From: CAZPDM01 sp964585305
GTDB lineage: Bacteria; Planctomycetota; Uabimicrobiia; Uabimicrobiales; JABWCH01
Direction of reading: 5' to 3'
Length of the DNA stretch: 13,152 bases
NCBI GenBank assembly: GCA_964585305.1
Contig: CAZPDM010000101.1
Span: forward strand, 1-13,152
Made by a program: the position numbers and the translations under genes
The notes under the pieces: generated by a model
Database searches by the model: none
Seen by the model: the letters and a program-made list of their open reading frames with translations, nothing else
Told to the model about the DNA's origin: nothing
In this document: positions 6,589-13,115 of the stretch, one piece after another
How the letters are laid out: each line of letters opens with the position of its first letter
Numbering within the stretch: the first letter of the stretch is position 1

Positions 6589-6698
6589 TGGTAGGAATTA
6601 ACCCACCGCTTATAAATGATGGCTTTAATGAAAAGAAATTGCAGCGGCGGGTTCAATTCCTCATAGTTGGATGTCAAATACGTAGTTGATATATTTTT
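6589..6698 (+). ncRNA. Candidate structured small RNA (long imperfect hairpin)
   Basis: From the predicted start, two arms fold into one long rod: AGGAATT (6593-6599) with AATTCCT (6655-6661), AACCC (6600-6604) with GGGTT (6649-6653), and CCGC (6606-6609) with GCGG (6644-6647), interrupted only by one A/C mismatch and one bulged C. The 34-nt apical part can form a small CTTT/AAAG stem. The arm is the most GC-rich stretch of the region, and T6 at 6693-6698 after a weak TCAA/TTGA stem could end the transcript. It does not carry the conserved SRP RNA core, a tRNA fold or tmRNA features. It could be a regulatory RNA, the leader of the downstream operon, or a small palindromic mobile element. Confidence 0.4.
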
Positions 6699-6750
6699 TA
6701 GTCCAAAAACTTTTGTCGATTCATTTAGTTTTATATTATATATAGAACTA

Positions 6751-6798
6751 GCTTGTTTACAAGAAAAAAAATAGAATTATATCATATTTTTAACAAGC
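6751..6798. repeat. AT-rich inverted repeat
   Basis: GCTTGTT (6751-6757) is complementary to AACAAGC (6792-6798). The interior can continue with AAAAATA/TATTTTT pairing, giving a 48-nt element. It could be a terminator for the RNA candidate upstream or a protein-binding site; nothing decides between these. Confidence 0.4.
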
Positions 6799-6865
6799 AA
6801 AATTTAGGATTTTTCTTGCGAAAGAAATAATATTTTATAAAATATATTCATTTCAAGCTAATATC

Positions 6866-6880
6866 TAGATTTGAAATCTA
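6866..6880. promoter_or_regulatory. 15-base palindrome, operator-like
   Basis: TAGATTT-G-AAATCTA is a perfect 7-bp dyad around a single G, flanked on both sides by ATAT. It lies about 105 bases before the GH57-like gene, 20 bases downstream of a second perfect palindrome (ATATTTTATAAAATAT, 6830-6845) that contains a possible -10 (TATAAA). The arrangement fits an operator for a dimeric regulator, but no regulator gene is present and AT-rich palindromes are frequent by chance. Confidence 0.3.
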
Positions 6881-6984
6881 ATATATTTAGGAAGAAAGGC
6901 AGGAAAGAATTTTTTTGAATTTTAACTCAAATCAAATCTTTTGGCTAAAAGTTAATAATTCTATAAAAATTTTTCATTCATATT

Positions 6985-8088
6985 ATGCTAGAACTAATTT
7001 TAGTTGCAAATTATTGTCCAGATGGACAGCATGTTCCTATGGATAACTTTAATTCTTTGGTGGAAGAAAGTTATTTTCCCTTTCTTAATGTTTGGGAAGA
7101 GGCGCAGTGGAATATTGTGCATTGCTGGAATGGATTTACTTTAAGACAATTAGCTAAGAGCCATCCAGAATTTTTAGAAAAGATCTATTATATTGTAAAA
7201 ACAGAACGTGCAGAATTGGCAATTAAGGGCTTTAGCGATGCGCTTTTTAGTCGTTTAGGAAATGTTGATATTTCGCGTCAATTAGAGACAGCTCACGCTG
7301 AAGAAATTTCCGCTTGGTCCAAGCCCAGCACAGGTTTTTTTTCAGCAGAAGGATGGATAGACCCTTGGCTAGTGTCTTCTTTACGTAATACTGGAACAGA
7401 ATGGGGAATAGTATCTTCTTTATCTTTATTAAGCCATTATCCTGCAGAATATCACTACCAAGTTTTACATTTGCCTGGCTTTCACAAAGATGAATATTTA
7501 CCATGTCTACCACTACAAAATGATCCAGAAATAATCTTTGGATTGTTACAAATTTTATTGGGTAAAGCGGATTCAAAATCCTTTATTTCACAAATAGTTT
7601 CTAAATTACCACCTAAGTTGGAACAACCTATATTAGTTCTTCCAATTCCAGTAGAATTACCATTATTTTCACAAGACTCTAATACTATTATGCAAAGATT
7701 TCGTTCATTTATTCAATTCCTTGATATGGCAATTCCTCTTAAAATTTCTTCACCTAAAAAGGTTTTATCAACAATAGAATCTAATAAGAAGCGATGTATC
7801 TATTATGATGTTTCAATTTATGCGCATCGCCTTGAAATATTATTTAATGAATTGCGCAATCTTTTGCAAATAGCACAACAAAAAAACCCAGAATCCTCTT
7901 ATTTAGTTGCTGCTCAAGAAAATCTTTTATTAGCTCAAGATTGTGAAGCTCTACAAGTATTTCGAAATTTATTTGATAAAGACTCTATCTTTCCTCATGT
8001 ATTTAGCCGTTATACTCATGCGTGTTTACGCTTGGAACATGCATTTCAACAAGTACAAAAAGTTCTTTCAAACGATGTGAAAAAATAG
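6985..8088 (+). CDS. GH57-like (glycosyl hydrolase family 57-type) domain protein, probably not a normal enzyme
   Basis: The 367-residue product resembles the N-terminal barrel of GH57 alpha-glucan enzymes: an opening strand (LELILVANYCPDGQ), FNSLVEESYFPFLNVW at 22-37, a helix pair ending IKGFSDALF (80-88), and GFFSAEGWIDPWLV at 117-130, where E122 matches the catalytic nucleophile of the family's 'xWLAExxW' motif. The second catalytic Asp, expected in a D-x-E strand, is not seen: the corresponding strand reads VLPIPVELPLF (218-228). The C-terminal helical part (LLLAQDCEALQVF, 314-326) is like the end of GH57 branching enzymes. There is no signal peptide. ATG 6985 has no Shine-Dalgarno, and an in-frame stop lies about 20 bases upstream, so no earlier start is available. 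It is followed directly by the lipoprotein gene. A carbohydrate-binding or degenerate role is inferred. Confidence 0.65.
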   Translation: MLELILVANYCPDGQHVPMDNFNSLVEESYFPFLNVWEEAQWNIVHCWNGFTLRQLAKSHPEFLEKIYYIVKTERAELAIKGFSDALFSRLGNVDISRQLETAHAEEISAWSKPSTGFFSAEGWIDPWLVSSLRNTGTEWGIVSSLSLLSHYPAEYHYQVLHLPGFHKDEYLPCLPLQNDPEIIFGLLQILLGKADSKSFISQIVSKLPPKLEQPILVLPIPVELPLFSQDSNTIMQRFRSFIQFLDMAIPLKISSPKKVLSTIESNKKRCIYYDVSIYAHRLEILFNELRNLLQIAQQKNPESSYLVAAQENLLLAQDCEALQVFRNLFDKDSIFPHVFSRYTHACLRLEHAFQQVQKVLSNDVKK

Positions 8089-8099
8089 GAGATAGTGGA

Positions 8100-9398
8100 G
8101 TGAATAGTTTTCTATCTATAAATATTATTATATGTGTTTTAATTTTTCTTTCAATATTTGGATGTAATCAAAATCAAAATTTGCTATCACAATGGAGTTC
8201 AGATCCTCAAGAAAAACCGATCGTAGAACAAGTTCCTACAGAATCTTTAACTCAAGCAGAGTATTGGATTCAGAAAAAAGATCCTGAAAAAGCCATTGCA
8301 GCATTACAACCTATTAACGAAGAAACGGCAGATGTAAAATTATTATATTTATTAGGCAATGCTTATAATCTACAAGGAAATTATACCAATGCCCTTCGTT
8401 GTTATCGGAATATTTTAATAAAAGATGCTCGTTTTTATGACGCTTACCAAGCAAGTAAAAATGTATATCGCATTATAACAGTCGATATTCGGAAAGAATT
8501 TGAATCGATCCAAAATTTACGATACGAAGCAAAAAATAAAGGCGATGATCAACTTCCTGATATACAAAAAAAATATCAATCACTCTTAGAAAGCCGTTCA
8601 AATATTTATTTGGAACAGGCAGAATTTTATTTGCTTTACCAAGAGACAGAGATGAATATCTCAGATTTTCCAGAAATTGAAGCCCATTTACGAGATACAC
8701 AAGATTTGCTAAAAGAACTTGAAGAAGGAAGAATTCGTCCGTATACTAAATTAGAAAAGATTGATAATCCTCTGTATAATAAAATTTTGGACATGCGTGC
8801 GAAAATTACTAAAAAACATATTCGTTCTTTGTTAGATTTGGCAGAGACAGCAGCACAACAAAAAGATTTTTATAAAGCAATAAACTCTGCAAAAGATGCT
8901 GATGCACAAGTAGGCAAATTTTATCGTGAAGAAGAACCCACTGCAGATGTTTCTATTTTAGCTGTAGATTCAGAAGTCGCGGAACTTGCTGATCAAACAC
9001 AACAAAGTTTACTTAAATACTCTGAACAAGCATTAGGTGTGCACCACAAAAATATAGCTAATCTTCAGCAAATTCAAGAAATGCAACAAGCTGATGATGA
9101 ACTTAAAGTTATTGAACAAATCCTTGAAAATATGATTCAGATCAAAATACAATCATTTTGGCGGCTACAAAACTTAAAAAAGGAAGTATCAGAAAATCAT
9201 CCTGACTTAATTAAATTGTATGAAAGATTTTTGCAAGAGGTTCCTAATTCTAGTAAAGCAGGAGATTATGCATATCGTTTAGGCTGGTACTATGCTAATA
9301 ATAGAGATAAAAATCGCGCTTGGAAATATGCTAAGGAAGCAGAACAAAAGCTAGGTAACTATCGTGTTAAAGATTTATTCGAAGCGTTGGAAAAATAA
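8100..9398 (+). CDS. TPR and coiled-coil lipoprotein
   Basis: I place the start at GTG 8100 (432 aa), because AGGAGA at 8087-8092 is seven bases away and the product then begins with a lipoprotein signal: a hydrophobic core ending in SIFGC, with Cys22 as the lipidation site (I-F-G-C lipobox). A GTG at 8022 would add 26 residues overlapping the upstream gene and bury the signal. After a linker come TPR-like repeats at about 50-120 (AEYWIQKKDPEKAIAAL, LYLLGNAYNLQGNYTNALRCY), long charged helices (about 130-370) and a final TPR-like pair (AYRLGWYYANNRDKNRAWKYA). TPR lipoproteins scaffold envelope complexes. The ribosome site overlaps the stop of the GH57-like gene, and the end overlaps the VWA gene, so the three are co-translated. 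The partner proteins are unknown. Confidence 0.82.
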   Translation: MNSFLSINIIICVLIFLSIFGCNQNQNLLSQWSSDPQEKPIVEQVPTESLTQAEYWIQKKDPEKAIAALQPINEETADVKLLYLLGNAYNLQGNYTNALRCYRNILIKDARFYDAYQASKNVYRIITVDIRKEFESIQNLRYEAKNKGDDQLPDIQKKYQSLLESRSNIYLEQAEFYLLYQETEMNISDFPEIEAHLRDTQDLLKELEEGRIRPYTKLEKIDNPLYNKILDMRAKITKKHIRSLLDLAETAAQQKDFYKAINSAKDADAQVGKFYREEEPTADVSILAVDSEVAELADQTQQSLLKYSEQALGVHHKNIANLQQIQEMQQADDELKVIEQILENMIQIKIQSFWRLQNLKKEVSENHPDLIKLYERFLQEVPNSSKAGDYAYRLGWYYANNRDKNRAWKYAKEAEQKLGNYRVKDLFEALEK

Positions 9399-11598
9399 AC
9401 AAATTCGGATTTTTTTGCGCATCATAATCACTTTTTTATTGCTTTTATCACTTTGGAATCTTAATACTAAGAATTCTCAATCGGATATTTGGCTTTGGTT
9501 TATTTTTGATGCTTCGGAAAGCGTACGAATATTGCATAATTCTGATATAAATCAATTGATGAGATTTTATCAAAATGAAGCCAATATTACTTGGAAGCAA
9601 TTTTCGTACGAAGCAAAACAAGTTGGCTGTATTTTTTTTGGTGATGGAGTAGAGATTGCTATTTCCCATAACAAAAATAATCAACTTGTTTTGCCACTTC
9701 CTGTTATTACTGGGAAATCAAGTCAATTATCAGAATCTATTCAGTTGGCTTTATTAAATACACCAGATTTTATCCAACCATATTTTGTTATATGGACTGA
9801 TGCTCAATTTCGGGAATCATATTTAGAGCAGACATACCAAGAGATACAAAAAAGACATAATTTTCTTGATAAGAAAAAATATAACTCTTGTAATTTTATT
9901 TTTCGTCCTGCATTTCCCGAAAAAAAAAATTTTTATGATGTAGCTATAGAAAATATAATTGTTGAGGAATCTATTCCAAAATCGGGATATGTTCGAGGCC
10001 ATGCAATTATCACGAGTAACCATTCAGGAAAATTTTTTCTAAAAGTAACTTCATCTACTGGTTTGTTTCAACAAGAATTTCAACTTTTCCAACCAGGAAA
10101 CACAACAATTTATTTTAGTTTGCCTATTTCTGGTAAACGAACAATAGAAAATATTAGAGTAGAAGTTTTCTGTACAACATTTCTTGATAAATATTTGCCT
10201 AATAATTTTGTTGAAACTTTTGTACGTATTACTACTAAAAACATTCAAATCTGGATTTTAGGAGATGCAATTTTTCCAAATTTTCCTAATATAAATTTTA
10301 TAAAAGTTTCTCCTGAATTTTTGTCTCAAAAATCTTGGCAGGATTTCCCAGATGCAATCATTTTAGCTCAAGTTTCTGCTATAGAATTAGGAGAGCCTTC
10401 ATTAAAAAACTTGCAAAAATATGTACTTAAAGGTGGTTCAGTACTTATGCTAGGAAGTGAGGATACATTAGGACCTGGGCAATATGCTAACACAGATATG
10501 GAAAAGGCATTGCCAGTTTGGTGCATACCTCAACAAAAAACACCATTAGTTTTACTCATACTTTTGGATATTTCAGGAAGCATGGCAGAAAACTATCAAG
10601 GGAAGGAAAAAATTCTAGTAGCAAAACAAGGGCTATCTGCTGCTATTCAATATTTGACTGCTCAAGATTATTTTGGAATTATTGGGTTTAGACAAAATGC
10701 AGAACAACTTATTCCATTACAGCGTTGGGAAAAATCAGATTTAAATATTTTAGAAAAAAAAATATATCCGCAAGGCAGTACAAATATATCAAGCGCGTTC
10801 TCAATAGCTATGCAAAATTTTGATCAGATCAAAGTTTCTAAAGACTCTAGGCAACATATTCTACTTATTTCAGATGGACAGGACAATCAGTCAGATCCCA
10901 AGCTTTGGCAGAATATCCAAATTTTGAAAGATAAAGGAATTTCGATATCTGTTGTTGCAACCGGTCTAGATACCCAACAGATATTAGCAAAGATTGCTCA
11001 GATAGGAGGAGGAAAATTTTATGAGACTGGGAAATTAAATTTATCAGAAATTTTATTGCAAGCTATTCAAAATTTGCAAGTACCTTCTATACAAACAGGA
11101 GAATTCCCAGTGCAATTGGGAAAAGATATTGACTGGTTAATTTCCTTATCTAAGGAAAAATCTATAATAGATAAATATCCTGCTATAAAAAAATTTGTTC
11201 CTGTTATTGCCAAAGATTGGGGAAAAACTATATTAACTTTTTCAGATTTTCCTCTTTTAGTAGTAGGATATTATGGAATGGGACGAACCGCTGTATTCAG
11301 TAGCAATTTTAAAGAGACTTGGATATTTAACGAAAAAAATATAGAAGAAAGTGCAAAACAAAAATGGACAATTCTTTTGCAAAATTTGTTATCCTGGCTC
11401 GCATATCAAGAGAGTTCCAAACAACCAGCTCTTATACAAAATAATTTAGACTTTGAAACACGTCATCTTGGACAAAAAAAAATCCCCTCCTGGCCAATTA
11501 TTCCTTTTTCCCAAGAAGAAAAAAGCAATATACTATTCGATATTTTTTTACTTTTAGCTATGTTATTATTTTTGATAGAACGCGCTTGGAGAATATAG
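9364..11598 (+). CDS. Tandem VWA membrane protein with GATase-like domains
   Basis: A 744-residue protein with a TM helix at about 14-32 and another at about 723-739, so most of it is outside the cytoplasm. Seen in order: a first VWA-like domain (about 43-180) with DASES (49-53) and a later WTDAQ; a beta-rich, Ig-like segment (190-290); a class I glutamine-amidotransferase-like fold without the catalytic Cys (293-385); a canonical VWA domain (393-570) with a complete metal site, DISGS (402-406), Thr473 and SDG (503-505); and a second GATase-like part (578-680) with YYGMGRTAVF. Such proteins are common in Planctomycetota and relatives and are thought to be metal-dependent protein-binding scaffolds. 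The start is GTG 9364, overlapping the lipoprotein gene by 35 bases with a weak AGG upstream; TTG 9415 is possible. Confidence 0.85.
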   Translation: MLKIYSKRWKNKQIRIFLRIIITFLLLLSLWNLNTKNSQSDIWLWFIFDASESVRILHNSDINQLMRFYQNEANITWKQFSYEAKQVGCIFFGDGVEIAISHNKNNQLVLPLPVITGKSSQLSESIQLALLNTPDFIQPYFVIWTDAQFRESYLEQTYQEIQKRHNFLDKKKYNSCNFIFRPAFPEKKNFYDVAIENIIVEESIPKSGYVRGHAIITSNHSGKFFLKVTSSTGLFQQEFQLFQPGNTTIYFSLPISGKRTIENIRVEVFCTTFLDKYLPNNFVETFVRITTKNIQIWILGDAIFPNFPNINFIKVSPEFLSQKSWQDFPDAIILAQVSAIELGEPSLKNLQKYVLKGGSVLMLGSEDTLGPGQYANTDMEKALPVWCIPQQKTPLVLLILLDISGSMAENYQGKEKILVAKQGLSAAIQYLTAQDYFGIIGFRQNAEQLIPLQRWEKSDLNILEKKIYPQGSTNISSAFSIAMQNFDQIKVSKDSRQHILLISDGQDNQSDPKLWQNIQILKDKGISISVVATGLDTQQILAKIAQIGGGKFYETGKLNLSEILLQAIQNLQVPSIQTGEFPVQLGKDIDWLISLSKEKSIIDKYPAIKKFVPVIAKDWGKTILTFSDFPLLVVGYYGMGRTAVFSSNFKETWIFNEKNIEESAKQKWTILLQNLLSWLAYQESSKQPALIQNNLDFETRHLGQKKIPSWPIIPFSQEEKSNILFDIFLLLAMLLFLIERAWRI

Positions 11599-11613
11599 AC
11601 TAAAGGTATATAT

Positions 11614-11940
11614 ATGAAAATAAAATCTATAACATGTCAGATCTCACCAAAAGATAAAAATAGCTGGGGGGATATAAAATTGCCAATTACATCCAAAATT
11701 TAATTTAGTTGTAGGAAAAAATGCTAGCGGGAAAACTTGTTTTTTTAATATCCTCAATAATTTAGCTTTTTTTATATCTGGAAGAGCTAGATTTTTTTCC
11801 TAATACCAGTTGGAAAATTATTGGAGAAACCATTGATAAACTTGTGAATAAAAATTATGGAAAACATGAACATGATATTTATACAATTGTAGAAAATATT
11901 TCCTATTCCTATCTATATTTAAATATTCCTTCTCAAAATA
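11614..11940 (+). pseudogene. Broken 5' fragment of an AAA_21-type ATPase gene
   Basis: ATG 11614 with AAAGG at 11602-11606 opens 29 codons (ending ..DIKLPITSKI, stop at 11701). The next frame continues at once with FNLVV and a perfect Walker A, GKNASGKT (11714-11737), then FFNILNNLAFFISGR, up to a stop at 11801. A third frame (from 11802, NTSWKIIGETIDKLVNKNYG) continues to about 11940. This order, an N-terminal strand, P-loop and helix, is what AAA_21/OLD-like ATPases show, so two frameshifts have broken one gene. Only about 110 of the usual 300 or more residues remain; Walker B and signature motifs are absent. It lies 15 bases after the VWA gene and was probably the last gene of that operon before decay, or arrived separately. 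Confidence 0.7.
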
Positions 11941-11943
11941 AAA

Positions 11944-11979
11944 TCTCCAGTTTCTGCAGGTTTTTAGCAGAACTGGAGA
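11944..11979. terminator. Bidirectional terminator between the ATPase remnant and the lipase gene
   Basis: TCTCCAGTTTCTGC (11944-11957) pairs with GCAGAACTGGAGA (11967-11979) over 13 base pairs with one bulged T and a 9-nt loop. On the minus strand it is followed by ATTTTATTTTG and sits 12 bases after the lipase stop; on the plus strand a T-rich stretch follows less tightly. It ends convergent transcription from both sides. Confidence 0.75.
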
Positions 11980-11990
11980 GTATCTAATTC

Positions 11991-13040
11991 TTATTTTTCA
12001 GACTCTTCTATTTTTTCAATATAGGTTTTCAGATCATGGAGTTCAAGTAATTTTTCTTTTGTGAGTTCTTGTGGTGTTATATCTTCCCCATAAATACGTT
12101 CAGTGCCAATATGAAAATATATATATTTTTTTACACGATGATGCTGTCGGATTCTATCTAAAGCAATTTTTAAAGCAATTCGAGCTAAAGCTTCTCTTGT
12201 GGGATGATCTTTTATTTTTATTGTGTCAGCAATATCCTCATCTAAGACTGTGGAATTGGGGATCATGTCATATTTTATTACTACACGATGTAAAGGAAAT
12301 TTTTGGTTGTAGTTTTCGACAAATTTTTCATTTCCGACACCTGGAGCACCAAATGTATAGACTAATGGAACAATATTACGATTATATAAATCTGTGGCAT
12401 ACAATGTTGCAACTGCGCCCCCGAGGCTATGTCCTGTGATTAAAAAAACACTATTTTCTGGATATTCGATGAGCTGTTTTAGACTTAATTCTTTTTTACT
12501 TACAACATCTTGAATAAAAATATTAGATTCCTCTTTTTTAAACGCTTCTACATATTTCCAAAATCCACTATGCACCATAACGCCATTATCTAAACTATGA
12601 GGTTTAATCATAGCATCTATGAGAACATCTCTTTTTCTCTGTGTACCACTAAATGCAATCAAAATAAGGTTTTTAACTTGTTCTTGTATCACAATTGTTT
12701 GGCTTGCGATCAAATATTGTGGAGAAAAATCTATCATTTCCTTTTTATTGTCAAAATTTTTGATCAAATGTTTTATATCTTCTATTTTTTTATCTAATCC
12801 TTTTTTCTTTGTGTTCTTTTTTATAATGGAAATTCCATATTTGGAACAATAATCTTCTAATTCTATTTGATATTCGATATAGGAATATTCCAAAATTTTG
12901 CTGCATAATAGTGATAAATCTTTATCATATTTAAAATCATATTTCGGCACCGTATTTATTCCTTCAAAAGGATCATCTTGGCTAAAAGCAGAAGAACACA
13001 TTATAAATAATATTGTCATTAAAAATAAAGTATTGTGCAT
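11991..13040 (-). CDS. Secreted class 3 (alpha/beta-hydrolase) lipase
   Basis: The product (349 aa) begins with a signal peptide (hydrophobic 4-16, likely cut after AFS at 20) and has the marks of fungal-type class 3 lipases: AFSGTQRKRD (129-138) near the oxyanion hole, VHSGFW (156-161), the nucleophile elbow GHSLGGA (203-209, Ser205), YTFGAPGVGN (228-237), Asp258 in YDMIPN, the HIGTERIY strand (310-317), and a likely catalytic His335 in HDLKTYI. It should hydrolyse acylglycerols or related esters outside the cytoplasm. A lysine-rich insert at about 74-100 lies before the conserved core. ATG 13040 has only an A-rich upstream (GAAAG). It is a single gene, convergent with the VWA operon, with its own terminator. 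Confidence 0.9.
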   Translation of the reverse strand: MHNTLFLMTILFIMCSSAFSQDDPFEGINTVPKYDFKYDKDLSLLCSKILEYSYIEYQIELEDYCSKYGISIIKKNTKKKGLDKKIEDIKHLIKNFDNKKEMIDFSPQYLIASQTIVIQEQVKNLILIAFSGTQRKRDVLIDAMIKPHSLDNGVMVHSGFWKYVEAFKKEESNIFIQDVVSKKELSLKQLIEYPENSVFLITGHSLGGAVATLYATDLYNRNIVPLVYTFGAPGVGNEKFVENYNQKFPLHRVVIKYDMIPNSTVLDEDIADTIKIKDHPTREALARIALKIALDRIRQHHRVKKYIYFHIGTERIYGEDITPQELTKEKLLELHDLKTYIEKIEESEK

Positions 13041-13068
13041 AATTTTTTTCTTTCATAAAGGGTATTTT

Positions 13069-13097
13069 TATCTAAATAATAAAGAAAATTTTGTTAA
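13069..13097 (-). promoter_or_regulatory. Candidate lipase promoter
   Basis: On the minus strand TTAACA (plus coordinates 13092-13097), a 5/6 match to the -35, is spaced 17 bases from TAGATA (13069-13074), a 3/6 match to the -10. Transcription would start near 13062, about 20 bases before the lipase ATG. The weak -10 and AT-rich setting keep this tentative. Confidence 0.35.
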
Positions 13098-13115
13098 TTT
13101 TTTTATAGAATTTTA

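Larger units (their letters stand above)
6518..6984. other. 467-bp gene-free region rich in inverted repeats
   Basis: No reading frame of useful length or coding character is seen on either strand. The left third holds a promoter and a candidate structured RNA (entries below). The rest is very AT-rich and has three more dyads: GCTTGTT/AACAAGC (6751-6757 with 6792-6798), a 16-base perfect palindrome at 6830-6845 and a 15-base palindrome at 6866-6880. A purine-rich stretch (6890-6909) resembles a ribosome site but no suitable start follows. The region is upstream of the GH57-like/TPR/VWA operon and should hold its promoter. Confidence 0.6.

Noticed and set aside
6644..6670. GGGTTCAATTCC resembles a tRNA T-loop
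   Set aside because: The T-stem fails after three pairs, no acceptor stem of seven pairs forms with sequence 65-75 bases upstream, and there is no D-arm or anticodon arm. The bases are better explained by the long inverted repeat.
6585..6671. Integron attC-like site
   Set aside because: The outer boxes do not match the RYYYAAC and GTTRRRY core sites, and no integrase or cassette structure is present.
6589..6698. SRP (4.5S) RNA or 6S RNA
   Set aside because: The rod shape is suggestive, but the conserved SRP apical core (GGAA-type loop with AGCAG internal loop) is not there, and the length and central bubble do not suit 6S RNA.
8022..8099. Upstream GTG start for the TPR lipoprotein
   Set aside because: It overlaps the GH57-like gene and places 26 residues before the lipoprotein signal; GTG 8100 has a well-spaced AGGAGA.
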